NCBI RefSeq assembly: GCF_001263395.1
Contig: NZ_CP011786.1
Span: 558,001-622,000 of the forward strand
Reading direction: 5' to 3'
DNA length: 64,000 bases
From: Bifidobacterium actinocoloniiforme DSM 22766
GTDB lineage: Bacteria; Actinomycetota; Actinomycetes; Actinomycetales; Bifidobacteriaceae
The notes below the pieces were generated by a model. It worked only from the letters and a program-made list of their open reading frames with translations. It was not told the DNA's origin and did no database searches. Position 1 is the first letter of the stretch. Each line of letters starts with the position of its first letter. The translations under genes and the position numbers were made by a program. Shown piece by piece: positions 55,160-64,000 of this stretch.

Positions 55160-56581
55160 TCATTCGGAGTCCGCTCCGCTGCCGGCACCTCGCTCCCATG
55201 CTGGTTTCCAGTTTTCCACAACATGTTGGGAATTTTCGGAGTACACCATCGCCCCGTCCGGCACCGTATGTCGGATTACCGCGCCGGCGCCTGTGGTGAC
55301 GCCGTCGCCCACGTGGACCGGAGCGACGAGCATATTGCCCGCCCCCACGTGGACTCCAGCGCCGATTTCGGTGCGGTTCTTATGGACACCATCGTAGTTG
55401 GCGGTGATCGTGCCACCGCCAACATTGCTTCCCTCGCCTATATGCGCATCGCCCACGTAGCTCAAGTGCGGCACCTTGGTGCCTTTGTCGATGCTGGCCT
55501 TCTTCATCTCCACGAAAGCGCCGACCTTGGTTCCCTCGGCCAGCTCATTGCCGGGCCGCAAGTAAGTCCAAGGGCCTATGGTCGCCTTCGGGCCAATCAC
55601 ACTGCCCTGCACACGGGAGCGCTCCACCGTGGCCCCTTGTCCCACTTCAGCGTCGATCAGCGTAGTGTAGGGGCCGATGACCGCCTCATCAGCGATCCTG
55701 GTTCCCCCTTGCAGGAAGCAGCCGGGCAGGATCGTCGCGTCGCGCCCAATGCGCGCCTCATCGTCGATCCATGTGGTCTCTGGGTCCAGAATCGTGACCC
55801 CTTCGCGCATCCACCGCTCGCATACGCGGCGATTGTGAGCCTTTGCCAAGTGGGCCAGCTGGACGCGATCGTTAACCCCCTCCACGCTCAGCGGGTCAGG
55901 CGCCGGGTAAGCTCCCACACGCCCCAGGCGACGGGCGGCCTCCAAGGCATCGGTGAGGTAGAACTCGCCTTGCTCGTTGCGGTTGTTCAATCCGGCAATC
56001 GCCTGAGTCAACACGTCCAACTCGAAAACGTAGACCGAGGTGTTCACTTCAGTGACCGCCAGCTCGGTGCCGGTGGCGTCTTTCTGCTCGACGATGCGTA
56101 GGACCTGCCCGTCCTGGTCACGGATGATGCGCCCATAGCCCGTAGGGTCGTCCAAGCGGGTCGTGAGAATCGTGGCCCCATCCCCCAGCCTGACATGCTG
56201 GTCCACCAGGTCTCGCAAGGTGCCCGCGTCAAGCAAGGGCATGTCGGAGGCGACGATCAGCACCCTGCCTTTCGGATCCACGTGACCCTCCAGCGCGTTC
56301 AAGGCGCACTGTACGGCGCGGCCGGTACCTGGTATCTCGTCCTGCTGGATGACGCTCACAGCAGGGTCGTAGGAACGGGCCGCCTGAGCCACCCTCTCGC
56401 CCTGGTAGCGCACGACCAGGCCCATGATGCCAGGCTCGAGCTGGCGCACTGAATCCATGACCCGGTTCAGGAAAGTCTTGCCAGCCAGCTCATGCAGGAC
56501 CTTGGGCTTGGAGGAACGCATACGGGTGCCCTCACCCGCAGCGAGGATAATGGCCGCTGACAGGGCTTGCGAAGCGCTCAA
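55160..56581 (-). CDS. glmU: bifunctional UDP-GlcNAc pyrophosphorylase / GlcN-1-P acetyltransferase
   Basis: Makes UDP-GlcNAc for cell wall synthesis. The N-terminal uridyltransferase has LAAGEGTRMRSSKPKVLHELAGK near 14-36; the C-terminal left-handed beta-helix shows hexapeptide repeats (IGPKATIGPWTYLRPG, VGGGTITANYDG). 473 residues. The start TTG overlaps the end of the upstream HAD phosphatase gene. rsfS follows after 68 bp. Confidence 0.95.
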   Translation of the reverse strand: MSASQALSAAIILAAGEGTRMRSSKPKVLHELAGKTFLNRVMDSVRQLEPGIMGLVVRYQGERVAQAARSYDPAVSVIQQDEIPGTGRAVQCALNALEGHVDPKGRVLIVASDMPLLDAGTLRDLVDQHVRLGDGATILTTRLDDPTGYGRIIRDQDGQVLRIVEQKDATGTELAVTEVNTSVYVFELDVLTQAIAGLNNRNEQGEFYLTDALEAARRLGRVGAYPAPDPLSVEGVNDRVQLAHLAKAHNRRVCERWMREGVTILDPETTWIDDEARIGRDATILPGCFLQGGTRIADEAVIGPYTTLIDAEVGQGATVERSRVQGSVIGPKATIGPWTYLRPGNELAEGTKVGAFVEMKKASIDKGTKVPHLSYVGDAHIGEGSNVGGGTITANYDGVHKNRTEIGAGVHVGAGNMLVAPVHVGDGVTTGAGAVIRHTVPDGAMVYSENSQHVVENWKPAWERGAGSGADSE

Positions 56582-57375
56582 AGCTCCACTTCCCCGCTCT
56601 GAGCAATCGGAATCAGGTCTTGAATGGAATCAACCACGCGATCAGGGCGGAAGGGGAAGGTTTCCACCTCCTTGCGGTGGGTGATGCCTGTCAGGACCAG
56701 GAAGGTGTTCAAACCTGCTTCGACGCCAGCCACCACGTCGGTATCCATTCGGTCGCCGATCATCGCGGTGGTCTCCGAGTGGCCGCCCACCCGGTTCAGG
56801 GCGGTGCGGAACATGATCGGGTTGGGCTTGCCTACGAAATAGGGCTCACGGTTGGTGGCTCGGGTCACCAGGGCCGCCACTGAACCCGCGGCGGGCAAGA
56901 TGCCCGAATCGCTGGGGCCGGTCGCGTCGGGATTGGTGCAGATGAAGCGGGCGCCGCCCAGAATCAGCCGGATGGCTGTGGTAATCGACTCGAAGGAGTA
57001 CGTGCGGGTCTCTCCCAGGATCACGTAGTCCGGGTCCTGGTCGGATAGAATGTAGCCGGCCTCGTGCAGGGCGGTGGTCAAACCCGCCTCGCCGATCACG
57101 TAAGCGGAACCGCCGGGGATGGTGCGCGCGCAGAAGTCGGCGGTCGCCAAGGCGGAGGTCCAGATGTTCTCCTCGGGCACGTCAATGCCGGAGCGCCCCA
57201 AACGGGCGGAGAGGTCGCGGGGCGTGTAGATGGGGTTGTTGGTCAACACCAGGAAACGCCGGTCGTTCTGCTTGAGGGTCTCTATGAATTCCGCCGCTCC
57301 CGGCAGAGCTGTGTTCTCGTGGACGAGCACGCCGTCCATGTCTGTGAGCCAAGTCTCAATTTGTTTGACTGCCAA
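56578..57375 (-). CDS. HAD-IIA (NagD-like) sugar phosphatase
   Basis: Haloacid-dehalogenase-superfamily phosphatase. The catalytic DxD is TDMDGVL near residue 10, followed by LTNNPIYTPRDLSARL, the cap domain and MIGDRMDTDVVAGVEAG. TTG at 57375 is chosen because GAAAGGA lies 6 bases upstream and the protein then starts directly before the catalytic motif (265 residues). NagD-type enzymes hydrolyse small sugar or nucleoside phosphates; the substrate is unknown. Overlap with glmU suggests co-translation. Confidence 0.88.
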   Translation of the reverse strand: MAVKQIETWLTDMDGVLVHENTALPGAAEFIETLKQNDRRFLVLTNNPIYTPRDLSARLGRSGIDVPEENIWTSALATADFCARTIPGGSAYVIGEAGLTTALHEAGYILSDQDPDYVILGETRTYSFESITTAIRLILGGARFICTNPDATGPSDSGILPAAGSVAALVTRATNREPYFVGKPNPIMFRTALNRVGGHSETTAMIGDRMDTDVVAGVEAGLNTFLVLTGITHRKEVETFPFRPDRVVDSIQDLIPIAQSGEVEL

Positions 57376-57442
57376 ACCGTGTCCTTTCAGTCGGCCGCCG
57401 TCCTGCCCGGGGCCTGCCCCGAAGGGATCGGCGAGCTGCAAG

Positions 57443-57513
57443 CTCCCCCACCTGGATTCGAACCAAGACTAAGGGTTCCAAAGACCCGTGTGCTGCCATT
57501 ACACCATGGGGGA
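57443..57513 (-). tRNA. tRNA-Gln (anticodon TTG)
   Basis: On the minus strand the acceptor arms TCCCCCA and TGGGGGA pair, the D-arm has TGGTGTAATGGCAG, the anticodon loop is CTTTGGA (TTG) and the T-arm is TGGTTCGAATCCAG. The discriminator is G and no CCA is encoded. It lies between prs and the NagD-like gene. Confidence 0.93.
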
Positions 57514-57553
57514 AGGACAGGTTTCCCTGCCGTACATCATTATGTCATACCCC

Positions 57554-57595
57554 CTGGATTCGCCACGCGGGCGGCGACACGAGCGCCGAATCCAG
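57554..57595 (-). terminator. hairpin after prs
   Basis: CTGGATTCG (57554-57562) pairs exactly with 57587-57595 around a GC-rich inner stem-loop, 10 bases past the prs stop codon on the minus strand. There is no U-run. Confidence 0.6.
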
Positions 57596-57604
57596 AGGCT
57601 GGTC

Positions 57605-58621
57605 TCAGGCGAATAGGAATCCCTGCCCGTGGTGGGCCGGGTAAGTGTCGAACAAGCGGGCCACCGAGCCATCCTCGAAGACCGCTTTAATGGCTGAGGC
57701 CAGCAGGGGTGCGATTGAGAGGACGGTCAACCCGTCCCAACGCTTCTCCTCGGGAATCGGCACGGTGTCGGTCAGGACCACCTCGCGGGCGTCGCAGGCC
57801 TTGAGCCTGTCCACGGCGGGGCCGGACATGACCCCGTGCGTGGCGACGACCGTGATGGACTTGGCGCCCGCCTCGCGCAGAACCGAGCAAGCCTGGGCGA
57901 TTGTACCGCCGGTATCGATTAAATCATCAACCAGGACGCAATCCAGGCCCCTGACGTCACCGACCACCCGATTGGCGACCGCCTTGTTGGGCTGGGTGAT
58001 GTCACGGGTCTTGTGAATGAAGGCCAGGGGGACCCCACCCAGTCGCTGGGCCCACTGCTCGGCCACACGGATGCGCCCGGCGTCCGGGGAGACGACCGCC
58101 GCGTTGCCTAGGTCAAGCCTGTCGCGAACATAGTCCACCAGGACCGGCATGGCGATCAAGTGGTCCACAGGGCCATCGAAGAAGCCCTGGGATTGGGCTG
58201 CGTGCAGGTCCACGGACATGATGCGGTCGGCGCCGGCTGCCTTGAAGAGGTCAAACATCAACCGGCAGGAGATGGGCTCTCGACCGAGGTGCTTCTTGTC
58301 TTGGCGAGAATAGCCCAGCAGGGGGCAGACCGCGGTAATGGAACGGGCTGATGCGCGCTTGAGAGCGTCAATCATGATCAGCTGCTCCATGATCGACTTG
58401 TTAATCGGGTCGGCGTGGCTCTGCAGGACGAATACGTCCGCCCCGCGCACCGACTCCGTGTACCGCACATACATCTCACCGTTGGCGAAGTCGTACGCTG
58501 TGGTCTCCAGGACCTCGATGCCCAGCTGGTCGGCTACATCGGTGGCCAGCTTACGGTGGGTCCTGCCTGTCACCAGGATGAGGTTCTTGCCGGGCCTGCC
58601 TTTGAGGATTGTGCTCACCAT
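57605..58621 (-). CDS. prs: ribose-phosphate pyrophosphokinase
   Basis: Makes PRPP from ribose-5-phosphate and ATP, used by PyrE and NAD, purine and His synthesis. 338 residues with ANGEMYVRYTESVRG, the cation-binding SVDLHAAQSQGFF and the PRPP motif CVLVDDLIDTGGT. Its product feeds pyrE and nadD-linked pathways also encoded in the window. tRNA-Gln lies just downstream. Confidence 0.96.
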   Translation of the reverse strand: MVSTILKGRPGKNLILVTGRTHRKLATDVADQLGIEVLETTAYDFANGEMYVRYTESVRGADVFVLQSHADPINKSIMEQLIMIDALKRASARSITAVCPLLGYSRQDKKHLGREPISCRLMFDLFKAAGADRIMSVDLHAAQSQGFFDGPVDHLIAMPVLVDYVRDRLDLGNAAVVSPDAGRIRVAEQWAQRLGGVPLAFIHKTRDITQPNKAVANRVVGDVRGLDCVLVDDLIDTGGTIAQACSVLREAGAKSITVVATHGVMSGPAVDRLKACDAREVVLTDTVPIPEEKRWDGLTVLSIAPLLASAIKAVFEDGSVARLFDTYPAHHGQGFLFA

Positions 58622-58695
58622 ATCTCCAAACGTTGGTGTCGTTGAAGCAACGACTCCATGGTAGCCAGCGACGGTGACAGATCGGCGCGGCCGTG

Positions 58696-59466
58696 TCAGC
58701 TTTGCCCGCTTCCTCTCGAGCGTCGCGGCTTACCCCGATAGAGCCCATGCTTGTTGATGTACTGGACCACGCCGTCGGGCACCAGGTACCAAACCGGCAT
58801 GTCGCGGGCGGCCCGCTTGCGTACGTCAGTCGAGGAGATCGCCAGAGCCGGGATCTCAATCATGTCGACGGTGTGGGCCGGTAGTTCCAAGCCTTTGAGC
58901 GATGAGGAGTAACCGGGTCTGGAGACGGCCACGAAGCGGGCCAGGGACCACATTTGGTTGGCTTCCTTCCAGCGCATGATCTCGGCCACGGCGTCGGCGC
59001 CTGTGATGAAGTAGAGTTCACAATCAGGTCGCATGGCGTGAATGTCACGCAGGGTGTCAATGGTATACGTCACACCCGGACGGTCGATGTCAACCCGGGA
59101 AACCGTGAATTTGGGATTGGACGCTGTGGCGATTACAGTCATCAGGTAGCGGTCTTCCGCGCTGGTCACCTCCCGGTCCAGCTTGAAAACGGGCCTGCCG
59201 GTGGGCACGAAAACCACTTCGTCCAGGTCGTAGACCCAAGCCACCTCGGAGGCCGCGACCAAGTGCCCGTTATGTATCGGATCGAAGGTGCCTCCCATGA
59301 TGCCCACCCGCCTGCGTCGACGGCAGCGCTTGGAGTGGGCTGGCCGCGCCGACGCCAGGCCAGCCCCTTGGTCGGTTGCGCTCTCCTGCGGGTTCAGCTG
59401 GGCCATCCGGCGCTCGATGGGAGGCGCCGCCGGACGACGGTTGGCCTTGGAAGCTTCCACGCTCAC
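58696..59466 (-). CDS. nadD: nicotinate-nucleotide adenylyltransferase
   Basis: Adenylates nicotinate mononucleotide in NAD synthesis. The nucleotidyltransferase motif is [15 protein letters not shown] near residue 54; SSTDVRKRA (ISSTxxR-type motif) lies near the C-terminus. The first about 50 residues are a basic, poorly conserved extension, so translation could start later, but GTG at 59466 overlaps the stop of the preceding gene (GTGA) and is kept. 256 residues. Confidence 0.93.
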   Translation of the reverse strand: MSVEASKANRRPAAPPIERRMAQLNPQESATDQGAGLASARPAHSKRCRRRRRVGIMGGTFDPIHNGHLVAASEVAWVYDLDEVVFVPTGRPVFKLDREVTSAEDRYLMTVIATASNPKFTVSRVDIDRPGVTYTIDTLRDIHAMRPDCELYFITGADAVAEIMRWKEANQMWSLARFVAVSRPGYSSSLKGLELPAHTVDMIEIPALAISSTDVRKRAARDMPVWYLVPDGVVQYINKHGLYRGKPRRSRGSGQS

Positions 59467-60119
59467 CGTTCCCCCGCGTGACCCGCGACGGCGCCATCAG
59501 GCCCTTCCGCCCGGTCTGTGGCGGCGACGTCCCCATCAGACCTCGCCCCGTCCTGGTCTGATTGCCCCTGAGCCAGCCCCGTGCCTACGTGGCTGTTGGT
59601 CTCCTCCTGCTCCGGGTGCTCCTGCATCTGCTTGACCTCCTGGGGCGAGGTGACCTGATCCGGGTCGATGCGGCTCATATCCTCATTCCACTCCTGCTGC
59701 ACCACCTGATGAATCTCCCGGTAAGTGGGCAAGGGGAAGTCGGGCTGGAAGTGGCGGCGCACCTGGGCCACGCACTCAGTGATCGTGACCAGGGAACGGG
59801 AGAGATCATCAATCCTCCCCTCACGCTCAAGCCTACGGAAGCCTGGAATCTTCCCCTCCATTTCGGCGATGATCTCACGCACCTGATCCAGCTCCCCATC
59901 AGCCAGATCCACCACCTGGTCGGCGTCCTCATCGGGCCAGCCGATCAGGACAGCGTCCGCGTATTCCAAGCAAGAGCGTTGGTTCGCGCTAGGAATGCCG
60001 TCCTCGATCTGCACCAGGTAGACGTATCGTAGCTGACTGAGCCGTTCGGAGGCAACCCTCAGCCAGATCTTCGGATTGCCCGCCTCCTTGGCCTTGAGCT
60101 GTTCAATGGTTCCGTTCAC
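59463..60119 (-). CDS. conserved actinobacterial protein of unknown function
   Basis: 218 residues, mostly helical, acidic. Residues 1-165 are ordered ([28 protein letters not shown] start; [19 protein letters not shown] late), and the last about 50 are Gln/Glu/Asp-rich and probably disordered. GTG at 60119 overlaps the proA stop (GTGA), and its end overlaps nadD, giving a tight proA-gene-nadD unit. No motif reveals a function. Confidence 0.75.
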   Translation of the reverse strand: MNGTIEQLKAKEAGNPKIWLRVASERLSQLRYVYLVQIEDGIPSANQRSCLEYADAVLIGWPDEDADQVVDLADGELDQVREIIAEMEGKIPGFRRLEREGRIDDLSRSLVTITECVAQVRRHFQPDFPLPTYREIHQVVQQEWNEDMSRIDPDQVTSPQEVKQMQEHPEQEETNSHVGTGLAQGQSDQDGARSDGDVAATDRAEGPDGAVAGHAGER

Positions 60120-61450
60120 GCGCGCACCTGCCCTGTCCCGTAGCCTATCCATTTGGTCGTTGTCAACTCATCCAGCCCCATCGGTCCGCGGGCGTGGAGC
60201 TTTTGGGTGGAAATGCCCAGCTCGGCCCCCATACCGAATTCGCCTCCATCAGTGAAGCGGGTGGAGGCGTTGACCATGACCACCGCCGAATCCACCTGGC
60301 TGGAAAAATGCTCGATCGCCGCGTAATCCTGGGCCAGGATGGCATCCGTATGGCCGGTGGAGTGCGCATTGATGTGGGCGATGGCCTCCTCGATCGAATC
60401 GACCACCTTGACACCCATGCGCAAGGCCAGGTACTCCTGGTCCCAATCCTCGGAATTCGCCCGCCTAACCAGCTCGTCCGGCAGGTCGCCCCCATCAGCG
60501 GCGAGCAAATCCATGCTGATCGCGTCCAACCGGAGCTCCACATGGGCACCTGTCAGGGCCTGCGCGATACGCGGCAGGAAGCGGGCCGCGACATCGCGGT
60601 GGATAATCAGCTTCTCGGCGGCGTTGCAGACCCCGACGCGCTGTACCTTGGCGTTCATGATGATGGGGATAGCCTGATCCAAATCCGCAGAACGGTCCAC
60701 GTATATGTGCACGTTGCCGGCCCCGGTCTCGATCGTCGGCACCTTTGAGTGCCCGACCACGCTGGCGATCAGCGCCCTGCCGCCCCTGGGCACCAGCAGG
60801 TCGATATGTCCGCGCGCCTCCATCAGGGCCCGAGCGCCCGCCCGGCCGTACTGGTCCACGCTGGCCACCAGGTCCGGTCTCTGGCCTTGGTCCGCCAGGG
60901 CCTGGCGCAAGACATCCACAATCGCTTGGTTGGTGCGCTTGGCGGCATGGCCTCCTCGAAGAAGGACGGCATTGCCGGATTTGAGGCAGAGGGCCACCAC
61001 GTCCGTGGTTACATTGGGCCGGGCCTCATAAACCATAGCAACCACGCCTAGGGGTACGCGTACTTGCTCCAAGCGTAAACCGTTGGGCATCCGGTGGCCG
61101 CGCACGACCCGTCCTAGGGGGTCCGGCTGGTCGGCCACCTGACGCATGGCATGGGCCGAGGCGGCTACGCGCTCGCGGTCGTAGCGCAAACGATCCAGAA
61201 GACCTTGATCCATGCCCGAAGCGAAGGCCTCATCCATGTCCTCTTGATTGGCCTGGGTTATGGCATCGGCTCCGGCGAGCAAGGCGTCGGCCAGGACACC
61301 GAGCAACTCCCGCCTGGCCTCCCCGTCGGTTTGAGCCAACCCCGCTTGGGCTTGAGCCGCCCGATCAGCCAAAGCGCACACGCGGTCCATGACCTCCTGG
61401 TCATGAGCCAGGCCGGACCCGTCGTCCCCGTAATCCGCATGAGATTCCAT
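60116..61450 (-). CDS. proA: glutamate-5-semialdehyde dehydrogenase
   Basis: NADPH-dependent reduction of glutamyl-5-phosphate in proline synthesis. 444 residues with the cofactor region [16 protein letters not shown], the catalytic cysteine in [13 protein letters not shown] and [18 protein letters not shown]. The ATG at 61450 is preferred; AAGGAGG lies 12 bases ahead. proB is not in the window. It is downstream of glyA on the same strand. Confidence 0.95.
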   Translation of the reverse strand: MESHADYGDDGSGLAHDQEVMDRVCALADRAAQAQAGLAQTDGEARRELLGVLADALLAGADAITQANQEDMDEAFASGMDQGLLDRLRYDRERVAASAHAMRQVADQPDPLGRVVRGHRMPNGLRLEQVRVPLGVVAMVYEARPNVTTDVVALCLKSGNAVLLRGGHAAKRTNQAIVDVLRQALADQGQRPDLVASVDQYGRAGARALMEARGHIDLLVPRGGRALIASVVGHSKVPTIETGAGNVHIYVDRSADLDQAIPIIMNAKVQRVGVCNAAEKLIIHRDVAARFLPRIAQALTGAHVELRLDAISMDLLAADGGDLPDELVRRANSEDWDQEYLALRMGVKVVDSIEEAIAHINAHSTGHTDAILAQDYAAIEHFSSQVDSAVVMVNASTRFTDGGEFGMGAELGISTQKLHARGPMGLDELTTTKWIGYGTGQVRA

Positions 61451-61536
61451 GACTTCCGTGGGCCTCCTTAGCTTCGCCGCACGCGCTACGCTCCGGTTTG
61501 TCTCTGATTGTATCCCTGCCAGCGCCCCGCCTTGCC

Positions 61537-62838
61537 TCACCCGACCTGATCCAGGCCTTCGTACAAGGGAAAGTCCTGAGCGAGCGCGTCCACTTGGGCT
61601 TTAAGGCCCTCCACGTCAGCGTCCCGTCCAGCAACCAGGGCTTGGGCGATGATCTCGGCGACGCGCTCGAACTGAACAGGGCCGAAACCGCGCGTAGCCA
61701 GGGCGGCCGTGCCGATGCGCAAGCCCGAGGAGACCGATGCCGGCCGTGGGTCGAAGGGGACCGTGTTTCTGTTGACTGCGATTCCCACGCGGGCCAAGAG
61801 GTCCTCGGCCTCCTTGCCGCTGAGCTCGCTGGCTCGCAAGTCCACCATGACCAGGTGGACGTCGGTGCCTCCGGTCAGCACGCTCACGCCGCGTTCGGCC
61901 AGGTCTCGCCCGTTCAGGCGGTCGGCGATGATCCGCGCGCCCTCCAAGGTCCGCGACATCCGCTCTCGGAAAGCCCTCGTCCCCGCCAATTTGAAGGCCA
62001 CAGCCTTGGCTGCGATTACGTGCATGAGCGGACCGCCCTGCTGACCTGGGAAAACGGCTGAATCCAAGACCTTGCCATAGGCGCTCCGGGCCAGTATGAA
62101 GCCGGAGCGCGGCCCTCCCAAAGTCTTGTGGGCCGTGGAGGAGACGACGTCCGCCCAAGGCACCGGCGAGGGGTGGAGGCCAGCGGCCACCAGTCCGGCG
62201 AAGTGCGCCATGTCCACCCACAGCTTGGCCCCCACCTGATCGGCCACCTGCCTCAGAGCTTGGAAGTCCTCGATCCTGGGGTAGGCGGACCAACCGGCGA
62301 TAATCACGGAGGGATGCGTCTGCAAGGCGCGTTCAAGCACGATCTGCGGGTCGATCAGGTAGGTGTCCGGATTCACCGTGTAGGTCTCGGCCTTGTAGAA
62401 ACGGCCGGAGAAGTTCATCCTGGTCCCGTGCGTCAGGTGCCCGCCGTGGTCCAGGGCCAAGCCCAGCACTGTGTCGCCGGGCTTGGCCAGCGCCTGGTAT
62501 ACCGCAGCGTTGGCTTGGGCGCCTGAATGAGGCTGAACATTGGCGTACTCAGCCCCGAAGAGCTCACACGCGCGGCTGCGCGCCAGCTCCTCCACCTGAT
62601 CCAGGAACTCGCATCCCCCGTAGTAGCGCCTACCGGGATAGCCCTCCGCGTACTTGTTCGTCAGCACGCTGCCCTGGGCCTGCAGCACGGCCTTAGGCAC
62701 GAAGTTCTCGGAGGCGATCATCTCGAGCCCCCCGCGCTGCCGCTTCAGTTCAGCCTCCAGCAGAGCGGCTATCTGGGGATCGGCCTGTCCGATCCCCATG
62801 GTGAACGCCTCAGTCGCCTGCTCCCTACTGTCTGTCAT
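61537..62838 (-). CDS. glyA: serine hydroxymethyltransferase
   Basis: PLP enzyme that interconverts serine and glycine and charges tetrahydrofolate with C1 units used by metF and metE. 433 residues with [10 protein letters not shown] near 40, the PLP lysine in [16 protein letters not shown] and the family C-terminus. AAGGAG lies ahead of the ATG. It is divergent from an ABC exporter gene; a glycine or ZTP riboswitch was sought in the intergenic region and not found. Confidence 0.96.
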   Translation of the reverse strand: MTDSREQATEAFTMGIGQADPQIAALLEAELKRQRGGLEMIASENFVPKAVLQAQGSVLTNKYAEGYPGRRYYGGCEFLDQVEELARSRACELFGAEYANVQPHSGAQANAAVYQALAKPGDTVLGLALDHGGHLTHGTRMNFSGRFYKAETYTVNPDTYLIDPQIVLERALQTHPSVIIAGWSAYPRIEDFQALRQVADQVGAKLWVDMAHFAGLVAAGLHPSPVPWADVVSSTAHKTLGGPRSGFILARSAYGKVLDSAVFPGQQGGPLMHVIAAKAVAFKLAGTRAFRERMSRTLEGARIIADRLNGRDLAERGVSVLTGGTDVHLVMVDLRASELSGKEAEDLLARVGIAVNRNTVPFDPRPASVSSGLRIGTAALATRGFGPVQFERVAEIIAQALVAGRDADVEGLKAQVDALAQDFPLYEGLDQVG

Positions 62839-63111
62839 TCCTGCGTCTCCTTACATATCGCTTACGACGCTGGTATCCAGGGCCGAAACCTGGCCCGCGC
62901 TGTCTGCCGAATCCATATACTGTTACTTATTGCTTGCATTGATTACGGCGCGAAATTCGCACAGTGATCGAAAGAGCCGTTCTCCAGTCCTTGCGCAGGT
63001 CCTAAGGCTCCTCTGCACCCGAACTGGCTACCGCCCTAGGGGCGTACCCTCGCGCTGGAGGCGTTCGGCTGTGGCGATTGTATACAAAGCGGGAGCAAAA
63101 GAGGAGGGGTT

Positions 63112-64000
63112 GTGAGCGAAGCCACAGAAAAAGGGGCCGTAATCACGGACGTGCAGGAGCGGCCGAAGCATTTGGTGCGCACGTTGCTGCGCTCCCTGCG
63201 TGAGTATCGGAAGGCCAGTTGGCTCGCTCCAGCATACGTCTTCGTCGAGAGCGTCCTGGAAATCGTAATCCCGACGGTCATGGCCGGCCTGATTGACTAC
63301 GGCGTCTCCGCCCGCTCCATGCCGAACATCGCCAAATTCGGGCTTATTCTTGTTTGCTGTTCGCTGGTCTCGCTCTTCTCGGGCTTCATGTCGGGCAAGT
63401 ATGCGGCCATCGCCTCGGCCGGCTTCGCCAAGAACCTGCGCCATGACCTTTTCGACAAGGTGCAGTCCTTCTCATTTACCAACATCGACCGCTTCTCCAC
63501 AGGCTCGATTATCACCCGTCTGACCACGGACGTGACCAACCTGCAATACGCTTACCAGATGATCATCCGCGTCGGGGTGCGTGCGCCGGTCATGGTGATC
63601 GTCGCCTGGTTCTTCTCCTTCCGCATCTCCCACTCGATCTCGATGATCTTCCTGGCTGCCATCCCGATTCTGGGCATCGGGCTCATCGGCCTGTCCGTAT
63701 GGGTCCACCCGATTTTCGAGCGGGTCTTCCATAGGTACGACCGGCTCAACGGCGTGGTCGAGGAGAATCTGCAAGGCATCCGCGTGGTCAAGTCCTACAA
63801 CCGCGAGGACCACGAGGAGCGCAAGTTCAGCCGCATCTCCATGGCCATCTACCGGGCTTACTGCAGGGCCGAGCACATCATGAGCTTCACGGTCCCCCTG
63901 CTCAACTTCTGCATTTACACGGCCCTAATCCTGATCTCATGGCTGGGCGCCCAGCAAATCGTCGCCTCTGGCAACAACGCGGCGCACGGCCTGACCACCG
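63112..64000 (+). CDS. ABC transporter, fused permease/ATP-binding protein (partial)
   Basis: Reading frame open from GTG at 63112 (GGAGGGG just upstream) to the end of the window, 296 codons. The visible part is the type I exporter membrane domain: several hydrophobic helices, LRHDLFDKVQSFSFTNIDRFSTGSIITRLTTDVTNL (the conserved coupling region) and GIRVVKSYNRE (intracellular loop). The ATPase domain lies beyond the window. Such half-transporters act as dimers, often encoded as a pair; substrate unknown. Confidence 0.9.
   Translation, partial: MSEATEKGAVITDVQERPKHLVRTLLRSLREYRKASWLAPAYVFVESVLEIVIPTVMAGLIDYGVSARSMPNIAKFGLILVCCSLVSLFSGFMSGKYAAIASAGFAKNLRHDLFDKVQSFSFTNIDRFSTGSIITRLTTDVTNLQYAYQMIIRVGVRAPVMVIVAWFFSFRISHSISMIFLAAIPILGIGLIGLSVWVHPIFERVFHRYDRLNGVVEENLQGIRVVKSYNREDHEERKFSRISMAIYRAYCRAEHIMSFTVPLLNFCIYTALILISWLGAQQIVASGNNAAHGLTT

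Noticed and set aside
62839-63111. Glycine or ZTP riboswitch upstream of glyA
   Set aside because: The conserved core sequences of neither class are present; only a short CCAGG/CCTGG stem is seen.

Overview
The window is a high-GC chromosomal segment that reads as Bifidobacterium or a close relative within the Bifidobacteriaceae. The reasons are a transketolase-transaldolase pair beside hrcA-dnaJ, WhiA, actinobacterial GlnE, an actinobacterial-type LexA box before uvrA, frequent GTG/TTG starts and proteins that resemble bifidobacterial ones. This placement is by recognition, not by a database search. Nearly everything is core housekeeping; no phage, insertion sequence or CRISPR array was seen.

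Layout. 0-6.1 kb: dnaJ and hrcA (minus strand) diverge from tkt-tal across a CIRCE-like HrcA operator. 6.1-10.3 kb: secG, tpiA, pgk and whiA on the minus strand. 10.3-16.8 kb: rapZ, uvrC and uvrA on the minus strand, with a LexA box before uvrA. 17-24 kb (plus): a TspO-like membrane protein, an ABC-F ATPase, the NAD(P)H-hydrate repair enzyme Nnr, a phosphoglycerate mutase and a LysR-type regulator. 24-31.7 kb (minus): a complete UMP operon pyrB-pyrI-pyrC-pyrF-pyrK-pyrD-pyrE whose genes overlap or abut, followed by a membrane-anchored DsbA-like protein. 31.7-44 kb (minus): glnE, metF, metE, a SixA-like phosphatase, trmI, a small membrane protein and hemW. 44-53.5 kb: lepA, a GNAT acetyltransferase, rpsT, a frameshifted AbiEi/DUF559-like gene, ilvE, rplY and a Pro/Ser/Thr-rich membrane protein, separated by unusually long, AT-richer gaps. 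54-62.8 kb (minus): nadD, a conserved actinobacterial gene, proA, glyA, prs, tRNA-Gln, a NagD-like phosphatase, glmU, rsfS and a histidine phosphatase. The window ends inside an ABC exporter gene.

Together these genes cover the bifid shunt and lower glycolysis (tkt, tal, tpiA, pgk, gpm), pyrimidine and PRPP synthesis, methionine and C1 metabolism (metE, metF, glyA), nitrogen control (glnE), NAD supply and repair (nadD, nnr), excision repair and ribosome maintenance.

The most unusual signals are not genes. First, nine copies of a short inverted repeat of nearly constant length (64-65 bp) occur only in the gaps between 35.3 and 51.2 kb; all share a half-site TTTTGGGCARNTCCTCACG and have variable centres. 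Second, a textbook intrinsic terminator (14-bp perfect stem plus U6) lies in frame inside the conserved part of pyrB, downstream of two mutually exclusive leader hairpins. Third, five G/C homopolymer tracts of 9-13 bases occur, all intergenic. Fourth, low-complexity insertions appear in several housekeeping enzymes (GlnE, HemW, UvrC, Nnr).
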